Below are positions 59,001 through 64,000 of a stretch of DNA of 64,000 bases, in pieces. The stretch comes from Diploptera punctata. Its lineage: Eukaryota > Arthropoda > Insecta > Blattodea > Blaberidae. The notes under the pieces are model-generated. The model saw nothing but the letters and a program-made list of their open reading frames with translations. It did not search any database and was not told where the DNA came from. How positions within the stretch are numbered: position 1 is the first letter of the stretch; every line of letters starts with the position of its first letter. The translations under genes and the position numbers were made by a program. Where the stretch lies: positions 592,501 through 656,500 of the forward strand of contig JASPKZ010002336.1 in NCBI GenBank assembly GCA_030220185.1, in the 5' to 3' direction.

Positions 59001-62000
59001 TACAAGAAACAACAAAATATGAGGTAAGGTGATGGCAGACTCGTCTTATTTATTAAGTAGAACCTTATATTAGTATTTCCTATTGTATTTTCATTATAGT
59101 TAACATGAGTTCTTTGAACTCAGGTATATTATTTTTTCAGCAATAAAATGTCTTTTCCAAATTATAAGTATAGTTAAAAAATAATTTAATAAAAAAATTG
59201 ATTCTTTGGCCAAATTAATCAAAATACAAATTAATAGTTTTAAGAAAATTAATCCAAAAGAAATATAATCACTATAATCACAAACAAGTATCTATCTATT
59301 TATGATGTTTTTATTATTAATTTAACATTTCTCAATGAAAGATAAATTATATTTCAAGATAAAAATTTTTCTCTTCAAATATATAAAAAAAATTCTCTTC
59401 AAATATAATTTATCTTTTATTGAGAAATGTTAAATTAATAATAAAAACATCATTAGAAGCCTTACTAGCTTTATAAAGTAATGTTAAAATTCCCAATAAA
59501 TGTCTTAACTAAGAAGCCGCCATTTGCAAAGATAAAAGCAATGGTTTCAAAAGCATTAGGTGAGAGGGAATTACAACGTATATAAGAGAAAAATTTGCAT
59601 CTAGATCGCGACTCGCCTCGGTAGCTCAGTTGGTAGAGCATTTGGCCCGGCAAGCCAAAGGTCCCGGGTTCGAGTCTCGGTCTAGGCAAAAATGTTTCTT
59701 TTCAAATATAATCTATCTATTTATTTAACTTTTATAGGAATTAATCACTATGAAGAGAGGTAAGAAACATTTAATTTCACCATAAGTATCTATCTAAAGT
59801 TTCCTCAACAATAATAATGATATATAAATCTCATTAACATTAATTTCATGAGAACAAGAGAAATTAAGAGTTCATGTTAAAAGAAATTATACTAAGCTGT
59901 TATAGGATTATTTTAGAACAAATAGGCCCAATTTGGTATGTAAAAATACAGTGTGAAGGTATTTACAAGTCAATTCTTGGTGATTTATGACTATTACTTA
60001 TTTTAGGAATTCTCACTATGAGGTATATTCATTAAGGTAGAATATTTTTTATCACTCACCTCATATTGTTCTTCTTATTTGATTATAAACTAGTTTCGGA
60101 ACATAGTTTCTGTTCCATCCTCATTATCGTCACGACCGTTGTTCTGTCGTCTTGAAGAGCTGTCCTTCTCTCCTTCCATTGGCTGACTGAAAAACCTCGA
60201 AACCAGGTCATTCTCACCGGGAAATTCAAAGTTCATTAATTTCTTATTTTCGCTCTTTTGAATGTAGATCTTTTCCCAAACAGTAAGTTCTTTTGGTTTT
60301 TCTATTTGTTTTAATAATTTAGCTTCTTTCTCGATAAGATGTTTTTCAGACCATGCATGGGCAGCCACTGCAGATTTTTCTACTTCCCCTTTTTTGACAT
60401 TCCTGAGATGTTCTTTCACTAAGAGAAATTTGAAAACTAGAGTGAAAGAACATCTCAGGAATGTCAAAAAAGGGGAAGTAGAAAAATCTGCAGTGGCTGC
60501 CCATGCATGGTCTGAAAAACATCTTATCGAGAAAGAAGCTAAATTATTAAAACAAATAGAAAAACCAAAAGAACTTACTGTTTGGGAAAAGATCTACATT
60601 CAAAAGAGCGAAAAGAAGAAATTAATGAACTTTGAATTTCCCGGTGAGAATGACCTGGTTTCGAGGTTTTTCAGTCAGCCAATGGAAGGAGAGAAGGACA
60701 GCTCTTCAAGACGACAGAACAACGGTCGTGACGATAATGAGGATGGAACAGAAACTATGTTCCGAAACTAGTTTATAATCAAATAAGAAGAACAATATGA
60801 GGTGAGTGATAAAAAATATTCCACCTTAAAGATTTATGGCTATTAATAAATTAATGAGTCATTTTAACATCTTACCTCATATTTCATGTTTTTCAAACAC
60901 GGTAACTAACGAACTAACACTAAACGAAGTTCGTCAAATCAACACCAGATGGCAACGTTATAGAGGGAGATTCCAACGAATATCCGGTAGTCATAATGGC
61001 GGTTGAAAATGAATGACAAGATCATTTGAAAACTATAGTTACCGTGTTTGAAAAACATGAAATATGAGGTAAGATGTTAAAATGACTCATTAATTTATTA
61101 ATTAAGAACCTCATAATTGTTTCCCAATTTTAACTTTGAAATTTATGACTATGTTTACCTATCTAAAAATCTGGATCTTACTGTTGTAGAAGATAAAAGT
61201 TACTGCATGTGTACTGCACTTCTCATCGTAAAACATAAACATTGATTCAGTATTCACAGGAGAATCTTTGCAGAGTGTGATATCAAGCTGATAGTCCTGA
61301 ACTCCTTACATTTCTTTGCATTATTTTTCTTCGGTATTGGTATTAACACTGTCTCAGTCAATTCTTCGGACCATTCACCTTCTTTATATATCTTGTTGCA
61401 TAAGAACAGAATTTCCTTCACCTAAACATTTATCCAATTCAATGGGGATTCCATTTACACCTGTTGCTTTCCCATTTTTCATTTTCTTAATTGCTAGTTC
61501 ATCTTCTGATATGTCTTCTTCATTTTCAGTATCCAAGTTAACTGGACGATTTCTTGTCTCATCTAGCTCCTCCACATATTTCTCACACGTATTCAAAATA
61601 CCCTGTTTGTCTGTTATTTCTTCATTATTTTCATCCTCACTCAACCACATAGTTTTCTTGCTCTTCTTTCCATAGTCAAAGCATTTAACTTCCTGATACA
61701 TTAAATTATATTTTCCTTTCCTCTCCAGATTCTCTAGATCTTCACATTTCTGCTTCGTCCATTCTTCCTTTGCCTTACTAGTTTCTCTTCTTAGTTCATT
61801 ATTTAGTTTCCTGTGGCTTCTTCTGTATTGCTATTTTTCCATCTTCTCCAACATTTTTTCTGTGACCCAAGGTTTCTTAATATTCTTGCTCTCTTTATAT
61901 CCTATTATTTCCTCTGCAGCTGTCTGTATAGAACTTTTCAAATGACTCCAATGTTTGTTGTTATTGCCTGATGGGGTTTCCAAGTTCAGGCTTTCTCTTG

Positions 62001-63801
62001 AAAATTTTCTTGGAATTTTCTCCTTTCTTCTTCAGTTTTAAGTTTCTCAAAATCAAACTTCTTTGTTACCTGTCTTCCTCTTATCTTCTTCAAGCAAATA
62101 TCTACTTCACCTATTATTAAGACATGGTCTGAATTGATATCTGCTCCAGGTAGGGTCTTCGCATTTTTCAAGCAATTTCAAAATATTTTCTGCATCACTA
62201 TGTAGTTGATCTGGTATCGTTTGTTGTCCATAGGGCTTATCCACATGTATCTTCTTCTTTTATACTGTTGAAACATTATATTTCCAATTATCATTGAATT
62301 CCTTTTACAGAAATTCACCAATGATTCACATCTCTTGTTCCTTTTTCTTAATCCATATCTTCCGACTGTACTTCCATCTTGTCCTTCTCCAACTACAGCA
62401 TTCCAGTCAATTGTTATCTTACCTCATATTTAATGTTTTTTTAACGCAGGAACCACAGTTTTCAAGAGGAGATCTCTCTCATCCTCAGCTGATATTATGA
62501 CACATAATATTGGTTGAGGATGAGAGGGATCTCCTCTTGAAAACTGCAGTTCCCGTGTTTAAAAAACATGAATATAAGATAAGAATTGACTCATTCAGAG
62601 TAAAGAACCTCATAATGTAATTTCCCACATTTAACTATGATCTTTTCTATCTTTTCATATCTTTCTTCCACTTCTTCATCTGTTAACCCACTATTGGGCA
62701 TGTAAATTTGCATTGTCATCATGTCCATGTTTTTCCCTTGTAACCTCACCATTATCATCTGATTATAACATTCTAAATTCATAACTCATTAATTCACCAT
62801 TTTGTTCCCACCTCACTTCTGATATTCCCATCACATCCACTCTGTTCCTTCTCATTACTTCCTTCAAATTTTCCAGCTTCCCAGCTTGCAGAAGAGTTCT
62901 CACATTCCAGGCTCCAATCCTTAGACTTCTTTTCTTCTGTTGTTTTGACTGCATGATGTCTCCTTCCACAGTATCTTCCTCCCGGACATCCGAATGGGGG
63001 GATAATTTATGTCTAGAGTCTTTTACCATGGAAAGACTCATCATGCCATGTTTGCAGCTCTACAATGGATGTATAGGTATGGTAGCATCCCATTTATTTC
63101 CACACCCCACTCTCTCTTTTGCATCTTAAAACCTTAAAAATATCTTAAGAAGGTCCAGGGGAGCTCCGACTTGGAGGTGAGAATAGTGGATTTGGCTAAA
63201 TTAGACCCTCTGGACTTCACCGAAATTCACCCTAAGTTAAATACCAGTTCCATCAGGCGTTTTTGACCAGATCAGAGATCCTGAAATCCCAATTAGCCTC
63301 TGCCCCCCCCCATTAATTATAACACGTATATATTTCTGCATTGTGATGAATTAAAATTCTATTTAATTTTGCAAATTTTTGTACCATATACACAATAACT
63401 AAATTAATTAGTGATAATTTTTATTGTGTCATTTTTTCCAGGAAACAAAGAAGCAATCTGAATCAGTCTCTATTAGAAATGACATACTTAAATCACAAGA
63501 AATTGAAAATAAAAAAGAATTGCATATTAAAACAGAAAAAGATGTGAATGATTTAGAATATAAGAAATCTTCAATCAAAGATATTGGAGAATCTAAAGAA
63601 AGATCTCCTACATCTAGCAATAAGAATATTACTGCAAAAAAATTGGAGAATGAAAACAAAGCCACATCAAGTTCAACTAATAATAATGTAAAAGATAAAA
63701 TATCTGATTCCATTTTATCAGATAATAAAATGGTATGGCTAAATAATGACAGAGTTAAATTGGTAGAACCAATACAGAAAGCTCCCCATTTACGTTCAAA
63801 G
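43855..63801 (+). CDS. RPAP3: RPAP3 / Spaghetti homologue, 5' part, six exons
   Basis: Exons 43855-44000 (ATG at 43863), 45158-45283, 46531-46653, 55075-55202, 58097-58316, 63442-63801; GT..AG introns and phases agree, 365 residues before the window ends. RPAP3 is a co-chaperone that bridges Hsp90/Hsp70 to the R2TP complex, which assembles RNA polymerases, snoRNPs and PIKK kinases. Evidence: an N-terminal region matching RPAP3 (QIRDNAEDLRNYLHDLKSWE), the basic linker and FDYESWDKFDV block, an acidic stretch with five aspartates, then one TPR domain at about residues 127-240. The carboxylate-clamp residues (N in GND, N in ANRALCY, K and R in KAYQRRAVAR) are present. Only one TPR block precedes the linker, as in Drosophila Spaghetti; human RPAP3 has two. 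The linker ends near EPIQKAPH, like the segment after the second human TPR. The C-terminal RPAP3 domain must lie to the right. Confidence 0.9.
44085..44750. repeat. Type-D tRNA-bearing units: minus, plus partial, plus
   Basis: Minus unit 44085-44387 (tRNA-like 44155-44225), plus partial 44388-44510, plus unit 44511-44750 (GGGGTTTGATTCCTGG near 44712). The leader of the last has CTTCGGATGTAAGAGAATTG. Confidence 0.75.
44751..45157. other. RPAP3: RPAP3 intron, nothing recognised
   Basis: A short frame near 44846 (IIIDDEDPWDMAP) was considered as an exon and rejected. A faint tRNA-like remnant near 45060-45120. Confidence 0.4.
45158..45283 (+). CDS. RPAP3: RPAP3 exon 2 (basic linker)
   Basis: The acceptor TTTTTTCAG ends at 45157; the donor GTAATT follows. 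42 codons: a lysine-rich run then SGFDYESWDKFDV, a conserved RPAP3 block. Phase 0 on both sides. Confidence 0.85.
45284..46129. other. RPAP3: RPAP3 intron, nothing recognised
   Basis: No repeat core or motif seen. Confidence 0.4.
46130..46440. mobile_element. Penelope-type fold-back (P7)
   Basis: TTCAAGGCATGCTTACCTCATC at 46137 (first 20 bases) pairs with GATAGGCAATCATGCCTTGA at 46327. Centre near 46250-46300; ends with CCTCATAATGTTACTTCC. Confidence 0.75.
46531..46653 (+). CDS. RPAP3: RPAP3 exon 3 (acidic)
   Basis: The acceptor TGTTTTACAG ends at 46530; the donor GTAATC starts at 46654. 41 codons, acidic (five aspartates in a row) and ending in the start of the first TPR helix. The intron's 5' end is mostly transposon: a Helitron-like TC start is at 46658. 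Confidence 0.85.
46658..47800 (+). mobile_element. Helitron-like element, 5' end 4 bp after a splice donor
   Basis: TCTTTATATATATATATGTA follows the RPAP3 donor (GTAA) directly and matches the Helitron start at 14579 and the minus-strand start at 56643. Two SINE-F copies fill 46703-47310. The remainder (to ~47800) has no clear 3' end. Confidence 0.5.
46703..47310 (+). repeat. SINE family F, direct tandem dimer
   Basis: Two full units (46703-47008 and 47009-47310) join head to tail with no gap: ...GATCACTTTACTTTTG then GGGGCACGCC. Both have the tRNA-like head and GGGTTCAAGTCCCGGTGGGG. Confidence 0.85.
47952..48538 (-). mobile_element. PIF/Harbinger-like element, copy 2
   Basis: TTA at 47949-47951 and 48539-48541; ends GGGCTACATG and CATAGATATGACCC-type. 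On the minus strand it carries the same ORF remnant as 21083-21274, now broken. 587 bp. Confidence 0.75.
48569..48985 (+). repeat. Retroposon family K, full copy
   Basis: Starts CCTCAGGGGTCCTCATCTAG; ends AACAGGCCTTGGCCTAATAC plus (GAA)n. The hairpin AGGCC..GGCCT before the tail resembles LINE 3' ends at 36580 and 52335. 5' copy at 54222, 3' copy at 57800. Confidence 0.7.
49140..49315 (+). repeat. Direct duplication, left copy
   Basis: AACATGTCAAGTGAGAATAT to TTTCAACTGC is repeated at about 50490-50665 (~90% identical). Confidence 0.7.
49316..49449 (-). pseudogene. LINE 3' end fragment
   Basis: TCATCATCTTCACTTCAAGG then ATTTGCCTGTTCCGAATTCA matches the piece at 50245-50310. Confidence 0.5.
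49450..49745 (-). pseudogene. Penelope-type (P5) terminus and C-terminal tail
   Basis: The minus strand encodes FEIPADSDWIRRFISPPTEG then RRSSSSDRHNIS, the tail found (diverged) at 60090-60467. Both ends carry AAATTAAAATGC..CTCATA inverted pieces. Confidence 0.75.
49762..50165 (+). repeat. SINE family E, copy 3
   Basis: tRNA-like head GGAGTAGTGGTTATGCTCC with B box GGGTTCAAACCCGG; full-length match to 32090-32518 (inverted). Confidence 0.85.
50225..50480 (-). pseudogene. LINE ORF2 fragment and tail
   Basis: The minus strand encodes TMAVPVLLYGSESWVTNKRN, the YGSE-W motif after the RT in arthropod LINEs, with a (GAT)n tail at 50246. Confidence 0.7.
50490..50665 (+). repeat. Direct duplication, right copy
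   Basis: See 49140-49315. Confidence 0.7.
50770..50935. repeat. Type-D remnant, small inverted pair
   Basis: TTAGAAAGAAAAATTAACAC and TTAATTTTTCTTTCTATAAT with a decayed tRNA-like core between. Confidence 0.6.
50990..51150 (-). repeat. SINE family E, diverged
   Basis: AATTTTACTCAGAGGCTTCT and CAGACTTGAGGTTCTTTT match the minus-strand SINE-E body. Confidence 0.5.
51205..51315 (+). repeat. Type-B unit, 3' half
   Basis: Starts within the tRNA-like block (GGGTTCGAGTCTCGG), then TTTTTCTCTTCAAATATA and the TTAATAATAAAA tail. Confidence 0.75.
51316..51814. other. RPAP3: RPAP3 intron, nothing recognised
   Basis: AT-rich; a minus frame at 51272-51487 has no motif. Confidence 0.4.
51815..51880 (+). 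repeat. Penelope P1 outer terminus, truncated
   Basis: GGAATTCACACTATGAGGTA and ACCTCATATTG at 51867; cut off soon after. Confidence 0.7.
51990..52395 (+). pseudogene. LINE ORF2 C-terminus and tail
   Basis: Encodes TAGYTKWDHKRNEEIMEELD, LQRNPSHRIPKAM and LGLPKKRW, then the stem-loop ACAGGCCACACGGCCTAAT and a GATGAT tail. Strongly 5'-truncated. Confidence 0.8.
52471..53276 (-). pseudogene. mariner transposon, internally deleted
   Basis: TIRs CAAGGGTGAATCAAATATAA and the complement of the right end, with TA at 52469-52470 and 53277-53278. The minus strand encodes the N-terminal DNA-binding half (AKEGTKPSEIFRRLHAQFGE, TLSKTQVYDWRKK) and the C-terminal end with SPCDYHLFGPLKE, which holds the third catalytic aspartate. 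The first two catalytic aspartates lie in the deleted centre. 806 bp against ~1.3 kb for a full mariner. Confidence 0.9.
53495..54220 (-). repeat. Type-D units, interrupted by SINE-H
   Basis: GATGTTATATTTAATTT joins across the SINE-H to AACATGTTCCAGTCCTGGAC; a minus unit to ~54115 and a second partial one to 54220, cut by family K. Confidence 0.7.
53517..53822 (+). repeat. SINE family H, copy 2
   Basis: TSD ATATTTAATTT at 53506-53516 and 53823-53833. B box GAGTTCGATCCCCGG. Confidence 0.85.
54222..54440 (+). repeat. Family K, 5' part
   Basis: CCTCAGGGGTCCTCATATAG to GGCCTAGGAGATC; 3' half missing. Confidence 0.7.
54441..54704. other. RPAP3: RPAP3 intron, nothing recognised
   Basis: No supported feature. 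Confidence 0.4.
54705..54975 (+). repeat. Type-D unit, plus
   Basis: TGGTGTAATGGATTGCATGC, GGGTTCGATTTCC, then the tail and the next leader (GAATTGTATATACGG). Ends about 100 bases before the RPAP3 exon. Confidence 0.7.
55075..55202 (+). CDS. RPAP3: RPAP3 exon 4 (TPR 1-2)
   Basis: The acceptor TTATTTGCAG ends at 55074; the donor GTAAGTTG starts at 55203. Encodes GNDFVKKQKWKEAIQCYSRA, then the second helix pair with ANRALCYLK. Ends two bases into a glutamate codon. Confidence 0.88.
55330..55880. mobile_element. Penelope C-terminal remnant with inverted ends
   Basis: The minus strand encodes QDLISNFIHPPPRGTRKADI (55500-55590). ATTTTACACCTTACCTCATA at 55415 pairs with GATGAGGTGTGAAG at 55850. 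A deleted type-B inverted pair (55690-55790) lies inside. Confidence 0.7.
56058..56275. mobile_element. Penelope-type fold-back (P2)
   Basis: GGGAAACACATTATGAGG, ACCTCATA at 56130-56137, and the mirror GAGGTAAGATGTTAAAATGA at 56231. Short loop near 56195-56210. A longer relative is at 60846. Confidence 0.8.
56290..56643 (-). mobile_element. Helitron-like 5' part
   Basis: Read on the minus strand it begins TCTTTATATATAAAATTTCA at 56643 after an A, like 14579 and 46658. The 3' end was not found. Confidence 0.45.
56700..57165 (-). pseudogene. Penelope-like (P1) GIY-YIG endonuclease
   Basis: The minus strand encodes GVYKLKCNGCEKFYIGKTSR, then SFKIRFNEHFSDFIKREG, and the tail DDTEDGTETMFQN. Upstream RT remnants to ~57165. 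The outer terminus GGAATTCACACTATGAGG is at 56711. Confidence 0.8.
57166..57461. other. RPAP3: RPAP3 intron, nothing recognised
   Basis: No supported feature. Confidence 0.4.
57474..57768 (+). repeat. SINE family A, copy 4
   Basis: TSD ATATCTTAAACT at 57462-57473 and 57769-57780. The tRNA-like B box is slightly damaged (GGTTCGATTCCCG). Confidence 0.9.
57800..57893 (+). repeat. Family K, 3' part with GAA tail
   Basis: AAATTTTCTATAGGATCGTA, the AGGCC..GGCCT hairpin and AAGAAGAAGAAG. Confidence 0.7.
58097..58316 (+). CDS. RPAP3: RPAP3 exon 5 (TPR 2-3)
   Basis: The acceptor TTTTTGCAG ends at 58096; the donor GTAAGT begins at 58317. Completes the split glutamate, then AETDCTTALQLDSNYVKAYQ and the third TPR, ending in a basic helix. 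Phase 0 out. Confidence 0.88.
58325..58480 (-). repeat. Type-D fragment next to a splice donor
   Basis: Begins ~9 bases after the RPAP3 donor at 58317; the minus tRNA-like block (CAGGGCTTGAACTCCAGATC) is at 58360-58430. Confidence 0.65.
58569..59095 (+). pseudogene. Penelope-like GIY-YIG endonuclease
   Basis: Frame 58580-58861 encodes SCIYQIKCAVCDNIYRGKTK, IRIKEYIRNAKKGEV and EVTIWKENLKKKK. The tyrosine pair of GIY-YIG is changed (CIY, YRG). A terminus follows at 59010-59090 (ATATGAGGTAAGGTGATGG). Confidence 0.75.
59304..59710. mobile_element. Type-B unit with reversed tail, TSD-bounded
   Basis: TSD ATCTATCTATTTAT at 59290-59303 and 59711-59724. The left edge is a reversed tail (GATGTTTTTATTATTAA); the right arm is intact with TATATAAG at 59579-59586, tRNA-like start 59615 and GGGTTCGAGTCTCGG. 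The minus arm was lost by deletion. Confidence 0.88.
59997..60830. mobile_element. Penelope P1 palindrome with 389-bp arms
   Basis: Left arm 60032-60420 and right arm 60441-60829, spacer 20 bp, only two mismatches seen (near 60038 and 60247). Each arm encodes the same ~110-residue C-terminal part of the GIY-YIG protein (KEHLRNVKKGEVEKSAVAAH, PKELTVWEKIYIQKS, DDNEDGTETMFRN) in opposite directions. The right copy reaches a little further (KRNLKTR); the left is cut there. Flanked by GATTTATG(A/G)CTATTA at 59982-59996 and 60831-60845. Confidence 0.85.
60846..61139. mobile_element. Penelope-type fold-back (P2), long form
   Basis: Left TAACATCTTACCTCATATTT (60866) and the mirror near 61065; centre with CAACACCAGATGGCAACG. 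Ends CAATTTTAACTTTGAA, then ATTTATGACTATG at 61140, like the flanks of the neighbouring palindrome. Confidence 0.8.
61258..63312 (-). pseudogene. LINE ORF2: endonuclease and RT start; 5' end kept, 3' end lost
   Basis: Minus strand, right to left: 5' UTR (63046-63312, starting in a G run), apurinic-type endonuclease (RIGAWNVRTLLQAGKLENLK, VDVMGISEVRW; 62763-62940), MQIYMPNSGLTDEEVEERYE, then after an insertion DWNAVVGEG and NSDHVLIIGEVDICLK (to 61986), linker, and RT start (KMKNGKATGVNGIPIE, LTETVLIPIPKKN, EFRTISLISHSAKILL at 61258-61310). The RT catalytic core is missing. Many stops. Confidence 0.8.
62410..62630. mobile_element. Penelope-type fold-back (P2-like) inside the LINE
   Basis: TTATCTTACCTCATATTTAA at 62417 pairs with the complement at about 62555-62582; CTCATAATGTAATTTCCC at 62611 is the outer end. 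It splits the LINE endonuclease; the duplication is not clear. Confidence 0.75.
63313..63441. other. RPAP3: RPAP3 intron end, nothing recognised
   Basis: AT-rich sequence leading to the acceptor at 63441. Confidence 0.4.
63442..63801 (+). CDS. RPAP3: RPAP3 exon 6 (linker)
   Basis: The acceptor ATTTTTTCCAG ends at 63441; the donor GTAAAA starts at 63802. 120 codons, low-complexity, lysine/serine/asparagine-rich, ending VEPIQKAPHLRSK, which resembles the post-TPR linker of RPAP3. Fast-evolving, so it rests mostly on phase and position. Confidence 0.75.
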
Positions 63802-64000
63802 GTAAAAATATTAAATTTATTATTTTTAAAGCTTTTTTTTTTTTTGAGTTTGTATATTTAAAAGGTAGAGGTACAGGGGCGCTATTGAAGGGAGAACTGA
63901 AGTAAACCCCTCCTATCAATCATATTTACCAAATCAGTTTATTTAAGAACTAGATATTTTAAAATTGCGTTGTAATCACTTGCTTAAAATTAATGTGATT

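Noticed and set aside
1..64000. Bacterial or viral origin
   Set aside because: Spliced animal genes, tRNA-derived SINEs, a NUMT and arthropod-type transposons throughout; no virus-type gene was recognised.

Overview
This is AT-rich nuclear DNA from an animal, most likely an arthropod. Coding sequence is in short exons with GT..AG introns of 1-9 kb, and well over half of the rest is recognisable transposon debris. A single-TPR RPAP3 (Spaghetti-like) gene, mariner, Harbinger, piggyBac-like and Penelope elements, and a mitochondrial 16S rRNA fragment fit an arthropod. I cannot name the order. There is no sign of bacterial DNA, and no CRISPR array, operon or ribosome-binding site.

Two host genes, both on the + strand, were rebuilt by joining exons whose reading phases agree. 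(1) The 3' part of an ABCA-subfamily (ABCA3-like) lipid transporter: five exons, 1415-1671, 4882-5029, 8967-9177, 14337-14559 and 18900-19082, encode the whole second nucleotide-binding domain (Walker A, Q-loop, signature, Walker B, H-loop) and the C-terminus. Earlier exons lie left of the window. (2) The 5' part of RPAP3: six exons, 43855-44000, 45158-45283, 46531-46653, 55075-55202, 58097-58316 and 63442-63801, encode the N-terminal region, one three-motif TPR domain with the Hsp70/Hsp90 clamp residues, and part of the linker. The rest lies to the right. The ~24.8 kb between them (19083-43854) holds no host gene I can recognise.

Everything else is repeats: (a) several tRNA-derived SINE families (here A, E, F, G, H, plus K); (b) two related families of tRNA-bearing units (here types B and D, with a tandem relative C) that usually sit as inverted pairs; (c) many Penelope-like (PLE) fragments with RT and GIY-YIG pieces, mostly as fold-backs; (d) 3' ends of several LINE families; (e) DNA transposons: an internally deleted mariner, two Harbinger-like elements, piggyBac-like, Tc1/mariner-like and hAT-like MITEs, other TIR elements, and Helitron ends; (f) a degenerate ~140-bp tandem repeat; (g) a NUMT. 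Many insertions carry target-site duplications (TSDs), so their order can be read.

The most interesting structure is the type-B unit. Five insertions carry 10-14 bp TSDs with the same outer edges, and three of these are whole inverted tRNA-like pairs, so the pair itself moved as one unit. Each intact arm has a TATA-like box about 36 bp upstream of the tRNA-like part. Next come the Penelope fold-backs, which share a bipartite TATGAGGT..ACCTCATA terminus and include a 389-bp-arm near-perfect palindrome in an RPAP3 intron. Helitron 5' ends sit 4 and 19 bp after two host splice donors. No wholly new protein-coding system was found.
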